Assembly: GCF_004210375.1 (NCBI RefSeq)
Contig: NC_134834.1
Coordinates: 138,355,009-138,419,008 of the forward strand
Reading direction: 5' to 3'
From: Tachypleus tridentatus
Taxonomy: Eukaryota > Arthropoda > Merostomata > Xiphosura > Limulidae
DNA: 64,000 nucleotides
This document shows positions 46,000 through 55,930 of the stretch, piece by piece. Every line of letters begins with the position of its first letter. The first letter of the stretch is position 1. The notes under the pieces are model-generated. The model saw only the letters and a program-made list of their open reading frames with translations. It was not told where the DNA came from and made no database searches. The translations under genes were made by a program, and so were the position numbers.

Positions 46000-47870
46000 A
46001 TACTATGTTTACGAGCCCTTGATCTCTTGAGTTATTGAAAGTGTAAAGGACTACTGTTACTGATGGACAGCATTTTCTGGATAAAAAAAATACTTATGAC
46101 AAGGAGAAGGAGTTTGCTGGCAGAAAGACACTTGCAGGAAATAAGTGCTAAGTCTAGTAGTGGCATTTTCCTGGACATGGAACTTTCTCATGAATGCAAG
46201 GTTTTATGACATCAATCAGCTTGCAACCACAGACTCAGGTGTATTTGTTTATTTATCTGGAGCTCTCAGATCTGTAGAATAAATTGTACCTCTGAAAATC
46301 AGTCTCATTGAAGGGAAGTACTGAAGTGTAATGTTATATAGTGAGTCAGAGGTTGCATGGGAAAGTCTCTACAGAACTTCTTTATTGACAGTCAGAGTAA
46401 CATGAAACAAACTTTAGTACAGACCATGCTGGTGGCCAGTCTGGTAAGGCTGGAGGTATCACTTGTGGATAACCTCTGCCAGTTAGTTACCTCAGCAGGT
46501 GAGACAACAAACATCCACTGGTAAAGATCATGAATCATGGGGCCATGCATCTTTTAGGACTGAAGGGTTTCCCATGATATCAACAGTGTCTTGTGTTGCT
46601 TAGGGTCATGTAAGGCTTTATGATGTATTTTACCACTTTGGATCATGATCTATCTGCCCATGTGAATGTTATAGTCTCTGTTAGCAACTTCTTTTCTGAA
46701 GTGATGTCACTGAAAGTCCTACCAACTAACAGTTGAGATCTCGTAAGGAAGAAGCTAGGCCTAGTCTCATAGGTCCCTGTAAGTGAAGCCAAACAGGTCA
46801 TATCCCAACTGCTCAAGAGCACAGAAAAATATAATCTATACCAGTGCAAAAAGTATTTGAGCCAGGTACATTCCTGCAGTATATGGACTTGGAAATAGGC
46901 TGTTCAGTGCTTGATCCTGAGCTTAGCTAATCTGATATTGAACACTTAGATGAGGAGTAGCAGAAAGATGAAGCTTGGTATGTGTTGATAAGGGTACAAG
47001 GATGAAAGATTGAATTCCTGATAGACACATCTACCATGTCAAGCTAGATCCATGCTGAAAGTTAAATTGCCATCCTGAGATCCTGGCACTGCTTTGCAGT
47101 GAGTGGCCAGAGCTGTCTAGGTCCACCTGCTAGGTACATGCTACTGTAATGTCTGCTTGTGGGATACATGCTGCAGCAAATGCAGGTGCCTTTGCCTGGA
47201 TATCCAGGCCTGAAAGAACAAAGTGTCTGATTAACTTGTGGATTAATCAGACACTGGTGAAGGAACTTTTCCTACTTTGCTGAGCAGCATATATGGCAGG
47301 GCTATTGCTTTCATTTGAAGGCTTGGAATATGCCATCCAACACTCAGAATTAGTACTTTTCCAGGCAGCATTGTAGGCAAGGTTATCAGTACCAGTCATT
47401 GAATAGACAAGTTCAGGATAACCAATAGTAAGTGCTGGACACTGTAACAAATGCTAAAAATACTGACAGAGATCAAGTCAGGTTTAACCATCAATTTGGG
47501 GAGCACAGTGAACAGCTTACACAAGAAGTTTAATGGTCAGTAATAAGGGTACAAGGGTGAGAGGTTCCATTCCTGATATACACAATAAGTGGAAAAACTC
47601 TTTGTGGATTTTGAAATATCTCAAGCCATCTGAGTGATTCCACAAGTACAGATAGTGAATAGCAACTTGATTCTTGTAAATGGTGATAGATGTTAAAGGA
47701 GAAATGAATCTTCAGTTCTTTTGGTGAGATGTTGGCTGCAAAATGAAAAAAACAACAAAAAAAACTCATTTCTGATCACAGATCTGAAATTGGCTTTCTT
47801 TCAGAGCTTTGTTTGTCATCTTTGCCTGTTAAATGGGTAAGCTGAATTTCTGCTGAAAAGGTAATTCAAT
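46000..47870. other. Unassigned, comparatively GC-richer intronic DNA
   Basis: Looks unlike the AT-rich flanks, with fragmented open frames on the minus strand. It separates the two halves of repeated DNA (45.7 kb and 47.9 kb), so it is probably an old insertion of unknown class. Confidence 0.4.
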
Positions 47871-47879
47871 ACAAGTGTG

Positions 47880-49020
47880 CATAGCAGAGGGAATCATTAT
47901 TTACATGTGCACAAGAAGTGTACTGTACTGTATTCCAAAAACATCTGATAGTTTTGTAGAAATTAGTGGCTCAAATTAGTAATATTATCAAGCTAGAATA
48001 CAAAGTAAGAACTTCATTACTTTTTATTTTGTTAAGATATGGGTTATGTACTGAATCATAACACAGTGACCCCCATTCACCTCTTTCCATTTTTGGAAAT
48101 AGCCCCTTATATACACTTACTTCAATATATAACATACAAATAACCAATCATGAGCTTAGAATGTCTCCAGAGTGGTTTTTCTCAGCTATTTTAATCTATG
48201 GAAAGGTTACCACATTCTTTCAATCCAAGAAAGAGGTAGGTTGTCTTTTCAGTCTACTCGAAATTTCATATTACTTAAAATATAAATACATCTTAGTTTC
48301 TAAGCTTACTAAATTATAGTGGAATTCTGTGGTATCAGTGTAGTTATTTGATTTTTTTGGTTATTCAACGATATGTATAAAACCTAACAGAAACTTTGAT
48401 ATCCTCCAAATGTGAAATTTTAAAAGGCTTAGAACCTATATCCAGCAGCAATTTGAGTACAAAGTTTGTTGCGAGAAGAGATAATTGTTTGCTTCTTGAT
48501 TTATTGTTCTATGCATTTAGAAAAATAAGTGTAATAATTTATTTCTAAATAGTAACAATCTATATACACATAAATTGTATAATTATTGAAATGTGACTGT
48601 ATATTACAAAATACTAGTTGACTAAAACACAGCCAAGACAGGGAAGACTAAAGGTCAGTTTTATATTACTGTATATGTAACTTGAGTGCATGTGCACCCT
48701 GTCATTGCAACTTATGTTAGGCATGTCCAGAATGTCAGTATGATAATAATATAAAAATAAGTACATGTAAATATATAACATTATTAGACTTAGGCTACTT
48801 TGACAAATCATTTTTATTTTTGTTTTATAATATGTAGTTATTCTGACATGAAAAAAGCATAATTTATATTTATTTTTTAATATTTATGATGTTTACGAAG
48901 AGTATAGAAAATAACATAAAACATGAAGTCTTACTCAAAACAAATATTTGAAATGTATTTTAGGACATTTTAGAGGTTACACAAATAATATTTGAGATTT
49001 TTGTGATGAAGTTTTTAATC
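47880..49020 (+). repeat. Unclassified dispersed repeat R, copy R1
   Basis: Ordered landmarks: CAAGCTAGAATACAAAGTA, CACCTCTTTCCATTTTTGGA, AATAACCAATCATGAGCTT, GTGGAATTCTGTGGTATCAG, ATATCCTCCAAATGTGAAA, GAGAAGAGATAATTGTTTGC, ACAGCCAAGACAGGGAAGAC and TAAAGGTCAGTTTTATA. All recur in order at 59.6-60.4 kb and, more diverged, at 55.9-57.9 kb. No coding capacity, and no obvious terminal repeats. Confidence 0.75.
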
Positions 49021-49324
49021 ATAACATGAAATCACTTTGCACACAGACTAGTAATAAAGAAACACTATTTTTACAAACAAATCTTTAGTAAAAATGCTTC
49101 ATTAAAAATCGGATTTTTTTGTACAAAATACATGTAATGTTTACTAAAAGTCTATGAAATTTTGTGAATATACAGATGTTGTATCAAAAGCTATGATGCT
49201 AATACTTAATGTGCAGATGTGTAGATGAACTCGTGTTAATTATAACAAGCCTGTAGTGAAAGGGTTAAATGTGTATTGAAGCACAATAATAGTGAATAAA
49301 ATGATTAGTTTGCTAGATGTTCAT

Positions 49325-49600
49325 TATGAAAGAGAAAATGTTGATAACCTACTCAGTGATTCTATTGTATTGAGAGTCTGTTTCTCTTTATAAGTATATG
49401 CACAGAATTTATTTTTGTTTTATTGTGTTCATTTTTCAAACTTGCCCACTTAGTTTTAATCTTAGGTTAAAAAAAAAGTGAAGTTTTCAGATTCAAACCA
49501 CTTCCAAATTTCTTGGTTGTCTTTATTGTTATTAGCAGATGTATTCAATCATTGTACAGAAATCAATTTTATTTGAAAATGCTACAGAGTCATGAATAAT
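49325..49600 (+). repeat. Segment shared with 45660-45950
   Basis: See the partner segment for landmarks. It follows R1 closely and could be part of the same repeat family. Confidence 0.55.
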
Positions 49601-50264
49601 TATGATTAATTTAAACAGTATCTTATAGTTTAAAGAGTTGTAACCTTTTTGGTACTTTGTGTGGTATTACAACATTTTTAGTTTAAAAAGTAAATAACTT
49701 GAGTGTTTTGTGAAGGTAGATCTTCCTTTTGTTTGGAGGAAATTTGATAATATCTCCATACATGTAAAATTGAATCTTGAAGTACAAATTAGGAAACTAA
49801 AGTTTTGAAAAAAGCATTAATTTGTATATAATAACATAAAGTTGCTTAACCAAAAATGATTAAATTTATTGAAACTGTTTAAAAATATTAATTGATATTA
49901 GGCCAGAAACTGGCTTGGTAATTTTGGATATGCATTTATATCTAGAGAACAGTGTAATATACATCTTTTTTGGTTTTTAGTCTTAAAATCTTCGTCTTGA
50001 AGTTCAGTTTCATTTTTGGTTTTGCTTGCTAAAGTATGAATCTTGCAACATGCTAGGATTTTGTAATGCCATGATGTATCTTAACTTTCTCACTTCAAAC
50101 AAAACATCTTTTGTCATAATCATATATTTATCTCAGAAATTATTGCATATACATTGATATGCACATTTTTAAAATTCTAATAAAAGTATATTTTAAGATT
50201 CATTGATAATCATGTGATTTTCTGCTAACTTTAGCATTCATTATTCTCCAATTAAATGTTTTAG

Positions 50265-50438
50265 AAGCAGAATTCCTGTTTGACCGAACTGCTCAGAAGC
50301 ATTCAATATCTGCATATTTTTCTTCTCCAACTGGGGAAACATTACCTGAAGAGGAGGAGGAAGAAGAATATGGTAGCTTCAGCAGTTCACAGATGAATGT
50401 TTCTACTAGCCATTTGAACTTGAATCAAGCTAAACAAG
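50265..50438 (+). CDS. HBS1L: HBS1L coding exon 3 (acidic linker, residues 38-95)
   Basis: Exon of 174 nt after an acceptor (AAATGTTTTAG). It starts in phase 1 and continues exon 2 with EAEFLFDRTAQKHS, like the AAQFIYSRR stretch of vertebrate HBS1L. It then has a run of seven glutamates and YGSFSSSQ, and ends in LNLNQAKQ, which aligns with FDQAR just before the next conserved block. The 3' end is placed at a non-canonical GC donor (AAG/GCATAA), because that keeps phase 1 and the homologous end point. An alternative in-phase GT at 50451 (TTTT/GTCCAA) adds four residues but is a poor donor. Start confidence is high, end confidence moderate. Confidence 0.82.
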
Positions 50439-51223
50439 GCATAAAATTTTGTCCAATTTCTGATTACTATAGTACTAGGTTAAATTACAGGATGTTCGGA
50501 AAGTTACTGTGCACATCTACATTTATTAACAGATATGTTTCAATATAGAGTACAGGAGGTAAATATGAATGACAATTATAAACAATGTTGAAAGTGACCC
50601 CCATTGGCATCAATACAGGCTTGGATCCTTCTTACTTTGTTTTGAAACACTGCTATCAGTTGCTGACTTGAAATAGATTGAATAAAATATGATTACAAAA
50701 CTGCACAGTGACTTTCCGAACACCCTGTCAGTATAATTTTAATTGAGCATGCATTTGTATTTTGATTGCATGTGTTAGATGTATGGATTATCAAATGCTT
50801 TCTTCTTCTTACAAGATAATCTTTTGTTTTACAAATTTTTCAAGAGATAAGTGAAATAGTAAAATTACAAAAACCACAGCTTAGATTAAACAAAATACAC
50901 TAGATTAAATTAAATAGATGTATTAGATATATTAAGTAGTGATTGAAAACCTGGAAGTTAATAGATTGACTTTTAATAGAACAAGTGTTGTATGAACTTG
51001 GAAATTATTTTTTTTGAGTTGCAGAACTTATTTTGATGAATATTTATAATGCAACCTTTAATAAATGCATCATAATGGTACTACTCAAGTAGTTGAAAAC
51101 TGAAAAGTTTTGAACAAGAGCATAATTTGTTTTTAATAATAAAGTATTATTCACAGTACATTAAACTAATTGTAGTTAATCATGTTGGGTTTCACCCTGA
51201 TGGTTCCTTTTTATTCTTAATAG
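50439..51223 (+). other. HBS1L: HBS1L intron 3, probable GC-AG intron
   Basis: The interval starts with GC and ends with TTAATAG. A 240-bp TA-type inverted-repeat element sits 50 bp inside its 5' end. Nothing else is recognisable. Confidence 0.6.
50488..50727. mobile_element. MITE of 240 bp with transposase 3' remnant, in HBS1L intron 3
   Basis: Inverted ends CAGGATGTTCGGAAAGTTAC and, reversed, CAGGGTGTTCGGAAAGTCAC, both continuing TGTGCA. TA precedes the left end and a mutated TC follows the right. On the minus strand, RIQACIDANGGHFQHCL ends at a stop. I recognise this as the C-terminal signature of a family of arthropod Tc/mariner-type transposases, so the MITE is an internal deletion that kept the gene's 3' end. 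Confidence 0.85.
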
Positions 51224-51358
51224 AACAATTAAACAGTTGTGTGGAGGAAATGCAAAGTGTTGTAGGAGAGACAGTTTCCGAATCAACATTGAGAACTGCT
51301 GCTTTGGAACATAACTTTAACATTGAGAAGGCTTTGGATGCTGTTCTTAATGCCAATG
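51224..51358 (+). CDS. HBS1L: HBS1L coding exon 4 (UBA-like helical block, residues 96-140)
   Basis: Exon of 135 nt with an acceptor in a T-rich tract (TTTTTATTCTTAATAG) and a donor AATG/GTTTGT, phase 1 on both sides. The product runs EQLNSCVEEMQSVVGETV to EKALDAVLNAN. It aligns with human LYSCLDHMREVLGDAV to QKALSGVL, the helical UBA-like end of the HBS1_N domain. The open frame extends upstream of the acceptor, but those residues do not resemble HBS1L, so the exon start is set at the splice site. Confidence 0.92.
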
Positions 51359-52838
51359 GTTTGTTTCCAAAAATTTTTGTTTGAAGGTGGCATGTCTTGT
51401 GTATAATATAATTATTTTTATTTTGTTTTTTTAAATATTGGCATATATCTTTTGAATTAATGTTTAAAGAAAAAATTTGCATTAAGTTTATGAATTTTAT
51501 CTATTACATATCTTATACAAAACCATACATAATATTCATTTTACTGTTTTAAATTATTTATTTGGTACTTTAAAGACCACTTGGTACTTTGTTTTTGATA
51601 GCTATTAAACATTTTTCTACTGAGATAGAATATAATGTTGTGAAGGACATAAAGGTAATTTGTACTTTTTTGACATAAAAAGAAAATAACACTTGGTTCT
51701 TTCCAAACACAATCTTACAATACTTTATGCTCCACAAATTAACTTTTTATTACTTTTATTATTACTTTTGAGTAATAGACAGATTTATAATTTGTGAACA
51801 AATTAACATTTCAGTGAATTTTTTTCATGAAGCATTGTGAAGTGCTTATCCAACTTCCTGATATGGTTCCTTTTGTTACGTTTTTCATTTCTAATGCAAC
51901 TTTTCATCACTCTGAAAATGAATTTTGTGTCATTACTAATTTTACACTTTTTTAGCTTTAGTTTCAGAAATATTTTTTGCATAAGAATGTTTTACATAAA
52001 CAAGTTAATTTTTTAAATACAATTGCATTAATACTACAAATTTTATTAAGACTAAAAGTTGTTGAAAATTTCAGTAAAATAGAAAGAATCAAAAGTTCAA
52101 AATTCATTAAATATTTTTCATTGTATGAGATTTTTTTAAAAACATTCAAAAAAATTTTATAAATAAGTAAAAATATTTTCAGAAAGTTTCTTTTGGCTTC
52201 TAATGTTTCTCAAATCAACTGAAGTGCAAAGCATAATATAATAGTATTAAAGTACCCCATTGAAGTACAAGGCTTGATTCACTGTAGTGGAAAATGTGCA
52301 GTTAACCACTGATGTAAATTTGCTCTAAAAAGTAAACAAACAATACTGAAATATGAAATTTCTACTTGTATAAAAACATTTTATAAATATGATCATCTTT
52401 TTAAAATGTTTTCTGGAATTACTGAACATAAGATATTTACTGTTATGAATTCAGTCTTTATCCATGTCAAAAATTGAGTAAAAATTATTTAACGTGTATA
52501 AAAGTATTTGGTTAAAGGATTTTGTTGTATTATTATTGGAAGCGAGTATTTGTAATGAGCAATATTATATAAATCAAGAAGTTAACTTCAGATTAAAACA
52601 AGTTATGCAAAACTTGTGTACATATATGTTACAAATAACTAAATGAATAAGAATGTCACAATCTGTAGTTTATCTTGATCTGTGAATTCTTGTTATTTCA
52701 AAACGTTTAAATGATGAAGTGAATTTATAATTTTTAAAGAAGTTATAAATGAAATATTAAAATATTAGGATTAAACTTAAATTTTAAGATATAATTGTTA
52801 ATAACAGCCAGAATTCGTTTCACATTTCCTTTTCTAAG
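51359..52838 (+). other. HBS1L: HBS1L intron 4
   Basis: AT-rich 1.48-kb GT-AG interval between exons 4 and 5. I see no repeat family or conserved coding segment in it. Confidence 0.6.
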
Positions 52839-52904
52839 GTTTTTCAACATCTTCTACACAACCTAAACCTCAGCGGAATTGGCATGAATGCAGATACAGA
52901 CAAG
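52839..52904 (+). CDS. HBS1L: Probable HBS1L coding exon 5 (residues 141-162)
   Basis: A 66-nt open segment lies between an acceptor (CCTTTTCTAAG) and a strong donor (CAAG/GTATAC). It keeps the 1-1 phase shared by exons 2-4 and follows exon 4 by 1.5 kb. It encodes GFSTSSTQPKPQ followed by RNWHECRYRQ. This part is not conserved enough with vertebrate HBS1L to confirm by eye, since the linker after the HBS1_N block is variable. Splice signals, phase and length support it. It may be constitutive linker or part of an alternative isoform. No GTPase exon (GHVDAGKST-type P-loop) was recognised downstream in the window. Confidence 0.62.
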
Positions 52905-53084
52905 GTATACAATCTCCTAGTATTTTAATGTGAAATTTCTATACACAATAATTTTAAGAAGCTCTGTAAATTTGCATGATCACATACAGTTTTAATCACT
53001 TCTTCCATTATGATATTTGTTACATTTAGTTATTTAAAAATTGTTTAGATGATGCATATTTTTTTTAAATTTGTGAACTAATTC

Positions 53085-53222
53085 TTGATGGCAAGAAACC
53101 CATTTGAAATAAAAATGTATTTCAGAATTTGCTGGTATGGTTATTAACACTTTTATTGATAAGCAGAGACCAACATTTCAACCTTCCTGGGTCATCTTTA
53201 GGTTAACAAAGAGAGAGTTAAA
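53085..53222 (-). repeat. Penelope-like 3' tail fragment, minus strand
   Basis: Reverse complement of the tail seen at 1112-1230, including AACCTAAAGATGACCC, AGGTTGAAATGTTGGTCTC and TTTCAAATGGGTTTCTTGCC. It lies next to the inverted duplication but is a distinct copy. Confidence 0.65.
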
Positions 53223-53229
53223 CAAAAGC

Positions 53230-54005
53230 CACATTCAGTGTACCATGTGGAAAACAAAAATCAATATTTAGGTGGTTTTTTTAACATTTACTTTCAAATC
53301 AAGAAATCAACAAATAATACTAAAATTTAATTATAATCAACACTTTTATGCAAACTTATTGACAAACATTCATAAAATAGCAGTTCAATAAAATTTTGAA
53401 TGCTAGTCTACAAGCATGATCACATGCCTTCTGATCCTTACCTAAAGTAAAACCATCTAAATAGGATTAACAAGCCCATCAATTAATTGCTTGGTAATTA
53501 ATACTAATCATCCAGCTTTACTTTTCATTACAAAAAAATTGAGCTAAATTCCTCTATATTTTGAATAAACAAAATATATTAATATATGAGGTACAACTAA
53601 GTAAAATTTAATGAGGTTGCAACATCAAAGTGTACTTCTGTAATAACAAACACAAATTAATAAATGTATCTCAGAACAGCTGGTATGGGTATTAACACTT
53701 ATTGATAAGCAGATAACAATGTTTTGACCTTCAGGTTAACAAAGAGAGAGTTTGCAACTGATCATTGCCATGCATGTTTTAGGGACAAGAGTATAAACGA
53801 GTACAGGATTGTAGGAAACTTTACAGTTGGATGTTAAGTTATTAACTAGTATAGGTATAAAAGTGTTCCTTTATATTGATTTAATTTTGGTTTTAGTTGT
53901 TGTATAAGTAGGATTTCTTTAATATTGCATTTGTTTATATTTGTTTCCCTACTTAGTATTTGGGTATTTTCTATGGTTATGTTGTGATTATTTGATTTTC
54001 AGTGT
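53230..54005 (-). repeat. Left arm of a large Penelope/R inverted duplication
   Basis: Reverse-complement match to about 55155-55930. From left to right it contains inverted R sequence (53230-53645), the Penelope 3' tail (53650-53765) and the Penelope C-terminal end (53770-54005, with GTTATTAACTAGTATAGG and ACTTAGTATTTGGGTATT). Long identical words such as AATTAATTGCTTGGTAATTA are present in both arms, so the duplication is fairly recent compared with other repeats here. Confidence 0.82.
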
Positions 54006-55500
54006 TTAATTATTTCTGAGCTTATGTACATTGTGGCATTGCTAACCATACATGCTCATGCAATCCTAACGAAACTAAGAAGCTTAAATCAAAAATCATC
54101 AATAGAAGAAATTATATTTATTTCATCCAACAGTGCAGAAAGGAAAAACTAATGTCTAATTTTGTAAAGATAACACTATTGAAGAAATTTAATTAGTGTA
54201 CAAACATTATCCATAATTTACAGAAAAAAACTACTAAAAGCCATGTTAAACTCGAAGTATAAAGAACTAAATGATCTGCAGAAACAAAAAATGAATCTGG
54301 ACTATCAACTGGCCTACTGCATTCAACCAGACATTTATGGACTCATAGAATGCAACAGCAATCAAATCTATAGTGAGAACAACAAGGAAATGAAGGTCTG
54401 TTACAACAAGAAATTAGCTAAACTAATGGGTCAACAACAAAAAAGACGCCAACAGGATGAACCACAAATAAACCTTGTGATTAACAGATCCAACCGAAAA
54501 TTAAGCAATGAAGAGTTGCACTACTCAACAAAGGACTCAACTCAGTAACACCAAGAAATATTCAATCCATCAAAATGAAAACCTGTCTGGAAGACCCAGG
54601 TAAAAGAATGGTGATCCACTCTACACAGAATGAAAACACCAACAAAACAATGGAAAACAAGAAAACAGAAAGAAGACAATTTTGACAACAATTACATTGA
54701 CAACCAACAATCCATATTTTCAGGTAGACCTGAAAACATCTGTTTCCCCAAAACACCTTAAAGCAGCATCTTAAACAACTTTTGCAAAGAATTTTCACAC
54801 AAAACCAACAATATAATTTCACAGAAAAGAAAACTAAAAAACAACCTCATACAAAAAGATATTAATTCTATAAACAACTTAAGACAACATCATCAAAATT
54901 CTAAAAACAGATAAAGGTAATGCTATAGTTATAATGAACACAAATGAATATATTAAAAAAATGAACAACAGATACAAACAAATTTAAACTAACCAATACA
55001 AATTGAACAAAAACCTATTAAACAAAACACTACCACAAATGAAAACAACACAACCTCAGAAAACCTTTATTCTTACCTCTGAATGACTGACTTGCACACA
55101 CCACAAATATAAGTAAACCTTCAAACCTCACAAAAAAAAACAACACATTTTTGAACACTGCAGATCATATAAACACAACATAACCATAGAAAAAACTCAT
55201 ACTAAGGAGGGAAACAAATATAAACAAACGCAATATCAAAGAAGTCCTACTTATACAACAACTAAAATTAAACCAATATGAAAGGAACAGTTTTATTCCT
55301 ATATAAGTTAATAACTTAACATCCAACTGCAAAGCCCCCTACGGTCCTGTACCCGTTTATGCTCTCGTCCCTAAGACGTGCCCGGCAATGGTCAGTTGCA
55401 AACTCTCTCTTTGTTAACCTGAAGGTTAAAACATTGTTCTCTGCTTATCGACAAAAGTGTTAAAACCCATACCAGCTGTTTTGAGATAAATTTTTTAATT
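54006..55500 (+). mobile_element. Penelope-like retroelement, 5' part with internal deletion
   Basis: The frame 54243-54548 encodes a Lys/Gln-rich segment ending NLVINRSNRKLSNEELHY, the pre-RT motif of Penelope proteins (NLS...LT..E..LL.KGL). After it come TPRNIQSIKM-like sequence and, near 54905, KGNAIVIMNTNEYIKKM, the first RT motif. Between about 54990 and 55130 the sequence jumps to HIFEHCRSYKHNITIEKT, the end of the GIY-YIG domain, so most of the RT is deleted. It ends with the 3' tail at 55410-55500. Several stops. Confidence 0.72.
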
Positions 55501-55930
55501 AGTGTTTATTATTATAGAAGTATATTTTGATGTTGCAACCTCATCAAATTTTACTTAGTTGTACTTCACAAATTAATATATTTTGTTTATTCAAAATATA
55601 GAGGAATTTAGCCCAATTTTTTTGTAATGGAAAGTAAAACTGGATGATGAGTATTAATTACCAAGCAATTAATTGATGGGCTTGTTAATCCTATTTAGAT
55701 GGTTTTACTATGGGTAGGGGTCAGAAGACATGTGATCATGTTTGTAGACTAGCTTTCAAAATTTTATTGAACTGCTATTTTATGAATGTTTCTCAATAAG
55801 TTTGCATAAAAGTGTTGATTATAATTAAATTTTAGTATTATTTGTTAATTAATTTCTTTATTTGAAATATTAAAAAAAACACCCTTAGTATTGATTTTTG
55901 TTTGGCACATGGTATATTGAATGCAGCTTT
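55155..55930 (+). repeat. Right arm of the Penelope/R inverted duplication
   Basis: Counterpart of 53230-54005. It carries the Penelope 3' end, then R sequence (AGGAATTTAGCCCAATTTTT, TTAATTGATGGGCTTGTTAA, GCACATGGTATATTGAATGC). The R part continues to the Penelope insertion at 56005 and beyond. Confidence 0.8.

Larger units (their letters stand above)
43961..50264 (+). other. HBS1L: HBS1L intron 2 (about 6.3 kb)
   Basis: GT-AG interval between exons 2 and 3. It contains a mariner remnant (44541-45444), one end segment of a repeat (45660-45950, similar to 49325-49600) and a long copy of the unclassified repeat R (47880-49020). The segment 46000-47860 is less AT-rich and looks like old repeat DNA, but I could not identify it. 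Confidence 0.78.

Noticed and set aside
51127..51223. Upstream extension of the HBS1L exon 4 frame to an ATG at 51127
   Set aside because: The residues before the acceptor do not resemble HBS1L, and a good acceptor with a T-rich tract lies at 51223, so this is intron read-through.
51964..52162. Open frames on both strands in HBS1L intron 4
   Set aside because: They arise from AT-rich sequence over the same interval on opposite strands, rich in Lys, Phe, Ile and Leu, without motifs.
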